DNA from: Flaccisagitta enflata
Lineage: Eukaryota; Chaetognatha; Sagittoidea; Aphragmophora
Length of the DNA stretch: 64,000 nt
NCBI GenBank assembly: GCA_965153355.1
Contig: OZ231128.1
Span: 50,158,001-50,222,000 of the forward strand
Direction of reading: 5' to 3'
In this document: positions 34,870 through 45,192 of the stretch, one piece after another
Position numbering within the stretch: the first letter of the stretch is position 1
Layout of the letters: the number at the start of each line of letters is the position of its first letter
Notes under the pieces: model-generated
Seen by the model: the letters and a program-made list of their open reading frames with translations, nothing else
Database searches by the model: none
What the model was told of the DNA's origin: nothing
Position numbers and translations under genes: made by a program

Positions 34870-35290
34870 GGAGTTACTTGGAGAGACATGAAGAGATATG
34901 GAGAGATATGAAGAGACATGAGGAAACATGAGGAAACATGAGGAGACATATAGAGACATAAGAGATATAAGAGATATAAGAGATATAAGAGATATAAATA
35001 TAAGTGATATAAGAGACATAAGAGACATATGAGACATAAGAGACTTATGGGAGACATAAGAGATATAAAGGAGACTAGACACATAGGAGACAAAAGAGAC
35101 AAAAGAGAGAAAAGAGACAAAGAGACAAAGAGACATAAGAGACATAAGAAACCTAAGATACATAAGAGAAATAAGAGACATAAGAGATATAAGAGACATA
35201 AAGGAGACATAGAGGAGACAAAAGAGACAAAAGAGACAAAAGAGATAAAAGAGACATTAGAATTATAAGAGACATGAAGAGAAATAAAGA
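34870..35290. repeat. AGAGACATAAG minisatellite
   Basis: Irregular 8-12 bp units (GAGACATAA, GAGATATAA, GAGACAAAA) over about 420 bp, inside the B element. Confidence 0.93.
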
Positions 35291-35673
35291 GAAAACCTTG
35301 AAAATCGCGTTTTGAAAATTTCGCGTTCCGGAACTACCTACCTACCTACCTACCAAGGGACAGACGCTCTTATAGAGATGCGAGGACGCATCTAAAAAGC
35401 ATGTTGATTAAGATAATAAAAAATGGCAGACAAACGCAGATATGCGAGACAGACACAGATAACAGACAAACAGTGAAACACAGATATAGGAGAAACTCAG
35501 AAAGACACAGAGAACAGAAAGAAGTGACAAATCGATTTTCTATACAAGGACGCGTGGAATAAAGATGTCAAAGACGAAAGTGCGAAATACACGGAAAAAT
35601 TGAATCGAGGATGATCACCTTACTGCACTGTGAACTGAGCATGCTCATTACTCCTCTAAGCGTATGTATTTTC

Positions 35674-35674
<1 letters not shown>

Positions 35675-35769
<95 letters not shown>
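35675..35769. repeat. (GC)n-(GT)n microsatellite
   Basis: Seven GC units followed by about 40 GT units, a potential Z-DNA sequence. Confidence 0.97.
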
Positions 35770-35770
<1 letters not shown>

Positions 35771-35829
35771 ATCTCACATTTAAGAACAAAACACTGACTT
35801 AGTAGGGTTATAAAATGCTGGCTAATTGC

Positions 35830-36330
35830 CGCATTTGAACTTTTGTTCGCTTTCAGAAAATAAGAAATACTTTGCAATGTTCTACCACTGCTGTCATGAG
35901 GAGATACACCCAAAACTATTAATACCAGTCACGATTATCATGCACGATCTTAAACTCGACACTGGCATTGTTCAACACCAAAAAAATCTCAAGAAAGTCC
36001 GTTCAAAAACGATTTTGATAGATCATCAAATATTTTTTAACTTTGTGGTCCATTCTACGGAAAGTGTATGGCGAATTAAGTTAAATGCACTATCAGGGAC
36101 CTGCTCTGTAAAAAAAGTGAGCCAGAGCAAAAAACCGCATTCAAATCGGTGGACGCCCACCGACGCCGTAGCCTCGCATGTGTTAAAAAAATTTAATCGG
36201 CAAAAAATCATCAAGGTTGTTGTCTTTGTTTAGGCGCCACGAAGTTGCGGCTGTTACGAATACGGATCGGAGGGAGATTTTTTCTTCCTGCACCATTTTT
36301 TTAGATAATTTTTGTTAAAGTATATGTTTC
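35830..36330. other. Intergenic sequence, one unassigned open frame
   Basis: A 135-codon frame (35826-36233, +) is not repeat-derived, but it shows no domain or signature I recognise and no convincing splice context. Left unannotated. Confidence 0.5.
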
Positions 36331-36404
36331 AGCATATCATTTGAATCCTCTTTTCATGAAGATTATGAAAATCATAATGGATATTATTTTCTCGAAAAGC
36401 TGTG

Positions 36405-37988
36405 GTTATTGTGACCACAGACTCGAAAACCATGATCACAGCCTCGAAAACCTTGACCACAGTTTCGAAAATCAAGACCACAAACATGAAACTTGCAACC
36501 AGAGACTTGGAACTCGCACCCACAGACTCGAAAATCGCGCCCACAGACTCAAAAATCGCGCCCACAGACTCGTAAATTGCGCCCACAGACTCGAAAATCG
36601 CGCCCACAGACTTGGAAATAGAGACCACAGACTTGGAAATCGAGACCACAGACTTGGAAATCGAAACCACAGACTCAGAAATTGAAACCACAGACTCGGA
36701 AACCGAGGCCACAGACTCGGAAATCGAGGCCACAGACTCAGAAATCGAGGCCACAGACTCGGAAATCGAGGCCACAGACTCGGAAATTGAGGCCACAGAC
36801 TCGGAAATTGAGGCCACAGACTCGGAAATCGAGGCCACAGACTCGGAAATCGAGGCCACAGACTCGTAAATCGAGACCACAGACTCGTAAATCGAGACCA
36901 CAGACTCGGAAATCGAGGCCACAGACTCGGAAATCGAGGCCACAGACTCGGAAATCGAGGCCACAGACTCGGAAATCGAGACCACAGACTCGTAAATCGA
37001 GACCACAGACTCGTAAATCGAGACCACAGACTCGTAAATCGAGACCACAGACTCGGAAATCGAGACCACAGACTCGGAAATCGAGACCACAGACTCGGAA
37101 ATCGAGACCACAGACTCGGAAATCGAGACCACAGACTCGGAAATCGAGACCACAGACTCGGAAATCGAGACCACAGACTCGGAAATCGAGACCACAGACT
37201 CGGAAATCGAGACCACAGACTCGGAAATCGAGACCACAGACTCGGAAATCGAGACCACAGACTCGGAAATCGAGACCACAGACTCGGAAATCGAGACCAC
37301 AGACTCGGAAATCGAGACCACAGACTCGGAAATCGAGACCACAGACTTGGAAATCGAGACCACAGACTCGGAAATCGAGACCACAGACTCGGAAATCGAG
37401 ACCACAGACTCGGAAATCGAGACCACAGACTCGGAAATCGAGACCACAGACTCGGAAATCGAGACCACAGACTCGGAAATCGAGACCACAGACTCGGAAA
37501 TCGAGACCACAGACTCGGAAATCGAGACCACAGACTCGGAAATCGAGACCACAGACTCGGAAATCGAGACCACAGACTCGGAAATCGAGACCACAGACTC
37601 GGATATCGAGACCACAGACTCGGATATCGAGACCACAGACTCGGATATCGAGACCACAGACTCGGATATCGAGACCACAGACTCGGATATCGAGACCAAA
37701 GACTCGGATATCGAGACCACAGACTCGGATATCGAGACCACAGACTCGGATATCGAGACCACAGACTCGGATATCGAGACCACAGACTCGGATATCGAGA
37801 CCACAAACTCGGATATCGAGACCACAGACTCGGATATCGAGACCACAGACTCGGATATCGAGACCACAGACTCGGATATCGAGACCACAGACTCGGATAT
37901 CGAGACCACAGACTCGGATATCGAGACCACAGACTCGGATATCGAGACCACAGACTCGGATATCGAGACCACAGACTCGGATATCGAG
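36405..37988. repeat. 21-bp minisatellite, about 75 units
   Basis: Unit ACCACAGACTCGGAAATCGA plus G. The array is segmented: degenerate units at 36405-36660, GAGGCC variants around 36700-36980, GTAAATC variants near 36865-37040, pure GGAAATC from about 37050 to 37600, and pure GGATATC from about 37600 to 37988. Because 21 is a multiple of three and the unit lacks stops in every frame, all six frames stay open; this explains frames of up to 699 codons. Directly to the right come a CGAGC-type repeat and an A-element fragment. Confidence 0.97.
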
Positions 37989-38308
37989 TGAGCAAGCGAG
38001 CCGGTGAATGGAGCAAGGAAGCGAGTGTAGCCAAGCAGACCGCTGCAAAAGCGAGTGAGCGGTGGGAGCGAACAAACATAGCGGGCATCCAACCTGCATC
38101 CACACTCAAACCCCCCACACACGGACCAACGGACCGACAAAGCCATATTTGAGGTTGCTTCATCATTTGGGCAGGAGTAGTGAGGCCAAAGACCGCAAAA
38201 AAAAAAAACAAACAAAAAAGTAAAGTGTGACGGACTGACATATGGACGGACGGACAGATGGACCGATGGATGGACCAACAAAGCGGGTTGTACTACCCGA
38301 ATTAAAAA

Positions 38309-39026
38309 CAGGTCGCCCAAGGGCAATATGTGGTCAGCGATACCCGTTGCCCTGCTTTGAGTGATTGTGAATTGGAGTGAGGGGAAGCAGGGCAGCGGCC
38401 CCGAAGGGGACGAAGTCCTGTAGAACACAGGGGGACTTTCGTTCGTCCTGCCTGAAGAAGTGGATGAGATGTGAAAGAGGGCTGACTGAAGGCCTTCAAG
38501 AGCCTAAACTGAGGTCTAAGAAGGCTGATATAAGGCCTGAGAATGTCAATCGGAAGCTTGGGAGGGCTGACTTGAGGCTTAAGAGAGCTGGATTAAGGCT
38601 TGAAAGGTAAGAGGACTGATTTGAAGCTTGAGAGCAATAAATTGAGGCTTAGATAGCTGATTTGAGGCCTGAGAGGCCTAGTTTGAGGCCTGAGAGGCCA
38701 GGTTTGAAGCCTGAGGATTTGGATTTGAGGCCTAAGAAGCCTAGTTTTAGGCCTGAGAGGCCAGGTTTGAGGCCTGAGAGGTTGGATTTGAGGCTTGAGA
38801 GGCCGGATATGAGGCCTGAGAGGCTGGATTTGAGGCCTAAGAGGCTGGATATGAGGCCTGAGAGGCCAGATTGGGGGTCTGAGAGGCCAGATTTGAGGTC
38901 TCAGAGGCCAGATTTGAGGCCTGAGGAGCCTGATAGGGGGGACGAACGGAAGGACGGACGGACGGACGGACGAACAAAAGTCCCCCTGTGTTCTACAGGA
39001 CTTCGTCCCCTTCGGGGCCGCTGCCC
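38309..39026. mobile_element. Minisatellite element E1 inside the mariner-like TIR
   Basis: CAGGTCGCCCAAGGGCAATA, TGTGGTCAGCGATACCCGTT, GCCCTGC, GGGCAGCGGCCCCGAAGGGG, ACGAAGTCCTGTAGAACACA; about 20 units of a 21-bp repeat (GGCCAGATTTGAGGCCTGAG). It ends in a (GGAC)n run, CCCCTGTGTTCTACAGGACT, TCGTCCCCTTCGGGGCCGCT, GCCC. It sits in the A run of the interrupted terminal repeat, so both boundaries are known to within the A run. Confidence 0.92.
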
Positions 39027-39675
39027 AAAAACGCAAGTTTTTCTGTGGCTCATTTTCGCGCCTTTGGTTCACTTGTGACATGATTTATTGGTGACCAAAT
39101 CAAAGCTTTTTTCAAGGGCTTTCGTTTGAGCGCAATCCCACATCTGTAGCTTTATTCGTTTAGAAGATATACTCAAAAGAAGGTGCAGGGGTCCAAATTT
39201 GAAAATGCAGTCGGAGGGGAAAAAAAGGTTATTTTGGGGTGAAGGTGATGGAGTAATTGCACCACCATGAGGAATCAGACATTGTTTAACCCAAGCTGTC
39301 TGCTTTCATAGTTTTTGTATTTGAGTTCCTAATGTCTGTGATGAAAAATGAAGCACCGAATATGATTAATTACAATAAAACCTTTAAAATCATCATGGAC
39401 TCTTAACTGAAAATCAAAGGCAAACATTCTTAAAGTATATGACACGCTTCTTTTAAGCACGCGATTTCCTTGCCACTATAGTCAACATACTACATGATAA
39501 GTTTGTATTCATAATATTCCTTTCCTGTGCTGATTTGGAACAACAACTGCATCAATACGCTTTTTCAAGCATCATTTGTGGGAAACATATCTTTAATCAA
39601 CAATATATGTAGAGAAAAGAAATGGATTAGGATATCGTCTTACTGAAAACTGAGTGATAAAATTCTTAAGAGAAT

Positions 39676-39819
39676 CCCACGGAAAACTCTTAATCTGCTT
39701 CCAAACGAACTTTTTTGCATTTCCAAGAACATGGCTTCCTTCCTACGTGTTTTGGAAGGGCCATGTTTTTAGTTTTTTGAATTTGTCATTTTCTATGCAA
39801 ATTAAGAGTTTTCCGTGGG
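39676..39819. mobile_element. Small palindromic MITE, CACGGAAAACTCTTAATCTG type
   Basis: CCCACGGAAAACTCTTAATC, TGC at the left; GCAAATTAAGAGTTTTCCGT, GGG at the right. The interior has an inverted AACATGGCTTCC..GGGCCATGTTTTT pair. It is related to the copies at 45968 and 56636 and is nested in the mariner-like element. Confidence 0.85.
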
Positions 39820-40288
39820 GCCTTATATAGTGCTACAAGAGAATCTTTTTTAGAAAATGTATGATTTTTCATTGCATTTTGGTACATTTCATACTGTTCA
39901 AGTCATCCCTATGAAATTTCCATGCAAATTCTTAGCGAGTGTGCACTTCCACATATATTAGACACTTCCATGGAAGTGTCTGAGCGATTTTTCTTTTGAG
40001 TAAAAAACTGGCTGCGGCAGTGAAAATCGTGAATTTCCGGAGACCGTGTCATATGTCACTTTTGCATGGCGATTTCTCCGCATCAGCTTGATTCTGAAGA
40101 CTAAAACTCTTGGATATAATCCATGGAAGCTCAAATAAACCAAACCAGCTCACAAAATGCAGCTCAGAAGGAAAAGATAGTCTTATTCAATCACTTCTAT
40201 GAAAAACTTGCGTTTTTTTAAATTCGGGTAGTAGGGTCGCGTCGCACGCGACTAAAAAGATGAAAAAGATGAAATCGTGCTAGCGGCC

Positions 40289-40291
<3 letters not shown>

Positions 40292-40354
<63 letters not shown>
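40292..40354. repeat. (GA)n microsatellite
   Basis: Pure GA run of about 31 units, about 35 bp from the hairpin end of the A element. Confidence 0.97.
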
Positions 40355-40361
<7 letters not shown>

Positions 40362-40496
40362 TAATTGTAACTCTGATTCCGAAATTTGTCATGTGAGAGA
40401 GCAGAAAAACGGAGCTTTTTCGCTTTCGAAACTTCCTTCGAATCTTCTTATTCCACCTCTCACCATTGACGTTCGTGGACACATTCCCACACACAG

Positions 40497-40500
<4 letters not shown>

Positions 40501-40588
<88 letters not shown>
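40501..40588. repeat. (AC)n microsatellite
   Basis: Pure AC run of 44 units. Confidence 0.97.
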
Positions 40589-40591
<3 letters not shown>

Positions 40592-40728
40592 CAGTGAATG
40601 TGTGTGTGAGAATGTGTGTTGACCTAACCGTAGATGAATATGATCATGAATGAAATGACTAGTAACATGAATGATGAACGTGATACAATACAATTTTATT
40701 TGTTTTCAGCGATTTTTCACTCCAGCGT

Positions 40729-40805
40729 GACTGATTGACTGACCGACCAACCAACCAACCAATGTACAATGCCTCTTATAGAGGTGCTATGGCGCACCTA
40801 AAAAC
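40729..40805 (+). mobile_element. Hairpin-ended element, subfamily C, 5'-truncated
   Basis: GACCGACCAACCAACC core, GCCTCTTATAGAGGTGCTAT, GGCGCACCTAAAAA. The hairpin arms GGTGC and GCACC are intact; the AACAAGGCC end is missing. Confidence 0.82.
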
Positions 40806-40907
40806 GATCCAACGCGCGACTCTCATCAATTTCTCAATGAAATAACAAATAAAAGATATCTTTCGACTCGATTATCATGGACGGAAGGACCGACACGATG
40901 GACAATT

Positions 40908-40985
40908 TTTAGTTGCATGCTACGTGACTCTACACTCAGCGTAATCAGACCGTCTGTCCATCAGTCCGTCTATCGGTCTCAGCAG
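40908..40985 (-). mobile_element. Hairpin-ended element, subfamily A, hairpin end only
   Basis: TTTTTAGTTGCATGCTACGT, GACTCTACACTCAGCG, then a GTCTGTCC/GTCCGTCT core. Nothing of the other end follows. Confidence 0.75.
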
Positions 40986-41247
40986 GCCTGATTTTAGAGC
41001 GAGCCCGCGAGCCCGATGCTCTCTGTCTCGCTCCTATGAAATCATTGCCGACACTCCACACATCTCTGGATACCCCCCCAAAGAGAATCAAAAATACCAT
41101 TTTTTCTGACTGTGCTATTTGGCTTCAGGAGTATGTCAGCCACTAAAAAAAACAAAAAACAAAAAAATTCTTCTGCAATTTTTTCATTTATTTTCTTTTT
41201 AATAAAAAAAAATGCATTTTTAGCACTTCTTAAGTATAAGATTTGCA

Positions 41248-41572
41248 CAGGGGTGTATATAGTTGAGCGGCTTTTGATTTTATTCCCCCCCTGCCTTTGA
41301 TTTTCTTCCCCGCGAAGCGTCGCGTTGCGTTACAAAATCATTGATTTTCTTCCCCTCAAAGCTATAAAACAGTATATTTCAGGTTTAAATAGTGTTAAAT
41401 TGTGTTGTAGTAATTGTATTTTACCTTTTGGTACTACCAAAAGTGTTAGGTCTTCAAAAATTTTCTTTTTTCTTTTTTTCAAACTTTTGATTTTCTTCCC
41501 CATCTCCAAACCCTTTGATTTTATTCCCCCCCCCCGGTGGGGGGGGGGAATACTCAACTTTATACACCCCTG
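41248..41572. mobile_element. hAT-like MITE in the left arm of the 2-kb element
   Basis: CAGGGGTGTATATAGTTGAG at the left and CTCAACTTTATACACCCCTG at the right are near-perfect complements. ATTTGCA flanks both sides (with an extra GTC on the right). The interior has GATTTTCTTCCCC blocks repeated near both ends. Confidence 0.87.
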
Positions 41573-42610
41573 GTCATTTGCATGCAGCATAAAAAATCCC
41601 GAAAAATACTAGACATGTGTGGCAATAAATAGAATATACATGTTTTTAGCCTTCATAGTTCACAAAATTTTTTATAGATATTATACAGATTAGAGCTTGA
41701 AAATAACAACAAAAAAATGAAATATGTTTTTTCAGTAATCTTAAGTCTTAATTTGTTAAAACAGCATTTTAACTCATGAAAAATCCTAAAAATGTATAAT
41801 AGTAGTCTGAGTTTACCTACAGTCAGTATTTTTTTTAGGTTTTGAGTTTAAAAATAGCTAAAATATAGTAAAATATTATTTTTCTAAGTATTTTAATGCA
41901 AATAATTCCTCATGCAATTTCATAAATCCCAAAAAATACTGAAAATGTGAGGCAATAGATTGAATATTCATATTTTTACCCTTCTCAAAAATTTTTTTTC
42001 TAAATATCTTATAGATAAGAGCTTAAAAATGGCCTAAAATAGGAAAATATAGTTTTTTTCAGCATTTTCAAGTCCAAATTTTTTCCTACAGAATTTTAAC
42101 TCCCAAAAAATCTTGGAAATGTGAAGTTTTAGTCTGAGTTTAACTACTTTTACCCTGAACAATCAGTATTTTATTTTTTCAAGTAAATTTATTTTGAAAA
42201 TTTTTTTGTCCATAGTAGAAAAATTTATATCTATATTATCACTACACCTACACAGGATTTTTCAGGATTTATAAAACTGCATGAACAATTTTTTGATTGA
42301 AATTGCTTAAAAAAACAATATTTTGCTATTTCTAAATAATTTTAAATTCTACAATTTTCTACAATTTTCTGAGAGTTAAGATACTGTAAAAATAGAACTT
42401 AAAAATACTGAAAAAAAAACAGTTTTTAGTCCATTTTTAATCTCTAATCTGTAGGATATCTAAATACAATTCATGTGAAAGGTCAAAACATATGTATTCT
42501 ATCTATTGCCACACATTTCCAGTATTTCTTAGAATTTTCTGAGCTGCATGAATAATTCTATGCTTAAAAAGTGTTAAAAATGCCTTTTTTTTACCAAAAA
42601 AAGTGATATA

Positions 42611-42952
42611 CCGTATTTCTTGTAATTAGCGCCCCGGGCGCTTTTGAAATTGAAATAAAATGATATCATTTTTAACCTGCAATTAGCGCCCCCTCATCCA
42701 CTCATTTTTTATGAAACTAACTGTTTTTACAAATATTTTTAAAATATTTTATAAATCATTGCGATGAAGCTCTAAAACCAGAAATATCTTTACATTGCAC
42801 ACCATTTTTGTATTACTTTGCCAATGAGCAACTCTATTTACCATGTATTTGAAAAAAAATGCATCCAAAATATAGTTTTGTCATAAGCTCTCTCTTTCTT
42901 GGAAAGGGGGGGGCGCTAATTAGAGGGGGGGCGATAAATGCAAGAAATACGG
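42611..42952. mobile_element. CCGTATTTCTTG..GCGCCCC-ended MITE
   Basis: CCGTATTTCTTGTAATTAGC, GCCCC at the left and GGGGCGATAAATGCAAGAAA, TACGG at the right, with TA next to each end. GCGCCCC blocks occur twice near each end. Elements with CCGTATTTC ends are widespread in animal genomes; I do not assign the superfamily. Confidence 0.85.
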
Positions 42953-43162
42953 TAAGTGAAAAAATTTCAGATGAATTTTTTTGTTTTTTGTTTTTTTAAT
43001 AGCCCACATGTTCCTGAAGACAAATAGCATAGTCAGAAAAAATGGTATTTTTGAATCTCTTTGGGGGGGTATCCAGAGATGTGTGACTCAGGTTTGAATA
43101 AGATTCTTCTACTTTAGAACTTGAGTTCTCTAGGTTTGAACAAGAGACTTTAAAAGAGAAAG

Positions 43163-43237
43163 AGAATAAGGCTGAATGCACGGCAAATACTAGTCGCGAA
43201 TGGGTGGGCAGGGGCAGAATAGTAAGTTTTTGCACTA
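43163..43237 (+). mobile_element. Hairpin-ended element, left-end fragment
   Basis: AATAAGGCTGAATGCACGGC, ACTAGTCGCGAATGGGTGGG, CAGGGGCAGAA. A 5' fragment lying head to tail with the next copy. Confidence 0.7.
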
Positions 43238-43445
43238 TTTAGTCGCATGCTACGCGACTCAACCCCGCTTTGTCGGTCCGTCCATCCATCCATCCATCTG
43301 TCCGTCGGTCTGCACTCTGCAACTTACTTTTTTGGACTTTTGCGGTCTTTGGCCTCACTGCTCCTGCCCAAATGATCTACTGACCTGAAAAACAGCCCCT
43401 GCCCACCTGCATGCGACTGAGGTAGCCGTGTATCCGGCCTTGTTC
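43238..43445 (-). mobile_element. Hairpin-ended element, subfamily A (complete)
   Basis: TTAGTCGCATGCTACGCGAC, CCGCTTTGTCGGTCCGTCC, ATCC core, ACTTACTTTTTTGGACTTTT, CGGTCTTTGGCCTCACTGCT, CCTGCCCAAATGATCTACTG, CCCCTGCCCACCTGCATGCG, ACTGAGGTAGCCGTGTATCC, GGCCTTGTT. The hairpin GTCGCATGC..GCGAC and the distal GCATGCGACT share the same one-base variant (CATG for CGTG). This is a copy-level covariation. Confidence 0.92.
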
Positions 43446-43479
43446 AACTCAGTGACCCTTGATGGACCAACAGTGACCA

Positions 43480-43517
43480 CACCTCATTCGCAGTCGCTAT
43501 TCCGCAACTAAAAAGAG
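43480..43517 (+). mobile_element. Hairpin-end fragment
   Basis: CAGTCGCTATTCCGCAACTA, AAAAGAG, with only the terminal part left. It directly precedes a GA run. Confidence 0.5.
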
Positions 43518-43521
43518 CGAA

Positions 43522-43524
<3 letters not shown>

Positions 43525-43593
<69 letters not shown>
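43525..43593. repeat. (GA)n microsatellite
   Basis: Pure GA run of 34 units next to a hairpin-end fragment. Confidence 0.97.
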
Positions 43594-43599
<6 letters not shown>

Positions 43600-43724
43600 C
43601 ATAAGATGGCACATGAACTCATTGACTTTAGTTCAGCGTGTGTTTGTTGGACAGATGACAACGCGAAACATAAATGCTGCAAAATCGACTGAAATATGTA
43701 GGGGTTTTACGCATCGCGCAGTTC

Positions 43725-43910
43725 ACGAACGTCTAGTCATTTGTGAATCTCGAACGTTCGTTAATCAAGAATGTTCATAAAGCACGACCATTCATAAATC
43801 ATGAACATTTGAATATCATGAACATTCGTAAATCACGAACATTCGTAAATCACGAATTTTCATAAATCACGAATGTTAGTAAATCATGAATGTTTGCAAA
43901 TAAAAACATT
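43725..43910. repeat. 17-bp minisatellite
   Basis: Degenerate units of GAACATTCGTAAATCAC, about ten copies, with purer units in the middle. Confidence 0.85.
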
Positions 43911-44074
43911 CATCAAACACTAAGTCATTCAGACATTCCTGATTTTTTCTCCTAAGCTAAAGAAACTGAAACGAGAAGAGGTTTTATGCCTGTAATAGCT
44001 TGCATGAGAGAAGTGAAAATAAGGACATGAGAAAGCGATTAAATGTTAAACTAATTAGCGAGTCTGCTAATGCA

Positions 44075-44200
44075 AAAGTCAGTGAGTTTACAAATGCACA
44101 TACAAGCAAATGTGCAAATACACATGAGAGTGAGCATGCAAATGCACATACAAGCAAACATGCAAATGCATGCACGAACGAGCCTGTTAATGCACGCATG
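44075..44200. repeat. AAATGCACATACAAGC-type short tandem repeat
   Basis: AAATGCACATACAAGCAAA recurs about 50 bp apart with shorter related units around it. Confidence 0.7.
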
Positions 44201-44278
44201 AGAATTACCGCCTTGCTTAACTTCTTTACAGCCCTCATTTACCCATATAACTGCCCCAGCCCTCCTGCAATACTTTGG

Positions 44279-44373
44279 TGCCGCTGCCCTGCTCTCACTC
44301 ACTTCTTCACTGGATCACTCCCTGCAGAGCATCGGGTACCGCTGACCATGTGCGATCCTTGAATGACTAGTTG
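44279..44373. mobile_element. E2 end fragment
   Basis: GCCGCTGCCCTGCTCTCACT, CACTTCTTCACTGGATCACT, GAGCATCGGGTACCGCTGAC, CATGTGCGATCCTTGAATGA, CTAGTTG matches the right end of the E2 element at 16190-16279. The minisatellite and other arm are missing. Confidence 0.82.
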
Positions 44374-44485
44374 TACATGTTTGTGTGTGGGGTGGGAGTG
44401 GGGTGTGGATCTGGGTTTTAATGCCCCTGCCCACCTTTCTGTAACGATATTGTGACCACAACTCACTTGTTAACAGATTTCTGGA

Positions 44486-45192
44486 CAGGCCTGTATATTA
44501 TTGAGTTTTCCCCCCCTCCCCGTGGGGGGGGGGAAGTCAAAGGCTCTGGAGATGGGGAAGGAAATCAAAGGGGGGAAAAAGAGAAAACAGGTCGCCCAAG
44601 GGCAATACGTGGTCAGCGATACCCGTTGCCCTGCTTTGCATGGTAGTAAATCGGAATGAGAGGCAGGGCTGCGGCCTGAAATCTGCCCTCTCAGTCCTTG
44701 AATCTGAGAGGGCAGATTTCAGGCCTGAGAGGGCAGATTTCAGGCCTGAAAGGGCAGATTCAAGGCCTGAGAAGACAGGTTTCAGGCCTGAAAGGGCAAA
44801 TGTCAGGCCTGAGAGGGCAGAGTTAAGGCCTTAGAGGACAGATTTCAGGCCTGAGATGGCAGATTTTAGGCCTGAGAGGGCAGATTTCAGGCCTGAGAGT
44901 GCCTGGGGGGGACGAACAGACGAACGAACAAACAAATGTCCCCTGTGTTCTACAGGACTTTGTCCCCTTCGGGGCCGCTGCCCAAAAAGGAAATATGGGG
45001 AAAATATAACTTTTGACAGTACTAAATCATAAAACCCAATTAGTAAAACACAATTTAACACTATTTAAACCTTAACCACATTGTTTTATTGCTCTATGGG
45101 GAAGAAAATATAAAAACGCGACGCGATGCGTTGCGGGGAAGAAAATCAAAGGGGGGGGGGAATCAAAAGCGACTCAATAACATACGCCCCTG
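44486..45192. mobile_element. hAT-like MITE hosting an E1 element
   Basis: CAGGCCTGTATATTATTGAG at the left, GACTCAATAACATACGCCCC, TG at the right. The flanks TTTCTGGA (44478-44485) and TTTCTAGA (45193-45200) form an 8-bp duplication with one change. The interior matches the other copies (TTTTGACAGTACTAAATCAT, GAAAATCAAAGGGGG). An E1 element (44588-44983) lies in its GAGAAAAA tract. Confidence 0.9.
44588..44983. mobile_element. Minisatellite element E1 inside the hAT-like MITE
   Basis: CAGGTCGCCCAAGGGCAATA, CGTGGTCAGCGATACCCGTT, GCCCTGC; ten units of 21 bp (GAGAGGGCAGATTTCAGGCC); GACGAACAGACGAACG, GTTCTACAGGACTTTGTCCC, CTTCGGGGCCGCTGCCC. The first arm is reduced to GGGCTGCGGCC. Short E1 copy. 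Confidence 0.9.

Larger units (their letters stand above)
34584..35397 (+). mobile_element. Hairpin-ended element, subfamily B, with 0.7-kb repeat payload
   Basis: AAACAAGGCCAAGAGATGTC, CAATAGATGCGTCCTC at the left; CTCTTATAGAGATGCGAGGA, CGCATCTAAAAAG at the right. Motif GATGCGTCCTC pairs with GAGGACGCATC of the terminal hairpin. Instead of a plain tetranucleotide core, the middle holds a C-rich CCCCTCCACGCCTCCCC repeat (34727-34855) and a long AGAGACATAAG repeat (34870-35290), before a short CCTA run. An ordinary B copy is near 285 bp (61862-62146). Confidence 0.85.
38293..40231. mobile_element. Mariner-like MITE inside the A element
   Basis: CTACCCGAATTAAAAA at the left and the complement of CTACCCGAATTTAAAAAAAC at the right, both flanked by TA (38291-38292, 40232-40233). 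The left inverted repeat is itself split by an E1 element after AAAAA and resumes at 39027 as CGCAAGTTTTTC, matching GAAAAACTTGCG at the right. Without E1 it is about 1.2 kb. The ends resemble the element at 47215-47626 (CTACACGAAT). Confidence 0.88.
38141..40256 (+). mobile_element. Hairpin-ended A element split by nested insertions
   Basis: GCCATATTTGAGGTTGCTTC, GGGCAGGAGTAGTGAGGCCA, AAAGTAAAGTGTGACGGAC, GGAC core, AAGCGGGTTGTA to 38292. It continues after the insertion at 40232 as TAGGGTCGCGTCGCACGCGA, CTAAAAA. The joined end matches the consensus GTTGTAGAGTCGCGTGCACG. The left end of this copy is truncated: it abuts the core of another fragment at 38115-38140. Confidence 0.85.
41057..43085. 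mobile_element. Long-inverted-repeat element (2.0 kb) hosting two MITEs
   Basis: CACACATCTCTGGATACC and CCCAAAGAGAATCAAAAATA at the left are answered in reverse by TATTTTTGAATCTCTTTGGG and GGTATCCAGAGATGTGTG at the right. The arms continue inward for hundreds of bases (TTAAAAAAACAAAAAACAAA, GTGTGGCAATA, TACAGATTAGAGCTT). ACTC flanks both sides. The left arm is interrupted by a hAT-like MITE (41248-41572) and the right arm by a CCGTATTTC MITE (42611-42952); the opposite arm shows the uninterrupted sequence in each case. AT-rich, no gene. Confidence 0.88.

Noticed and set aside
35826-36233. 135-codon frame
   Set aside because: Not obviously repeat-derived, but it has no recognisable motif, start context or exon structure. 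A protein search would be needed; a strong homologue would reverse this.
36329-38428. Open frames of 699, 589, 455, 441 and 214 codons
   Set aside because: They are translations of a 21-bp tandem repeat in several frames on both strands. The peptides are heptad repeats of the DNA unit with no independent protein features.
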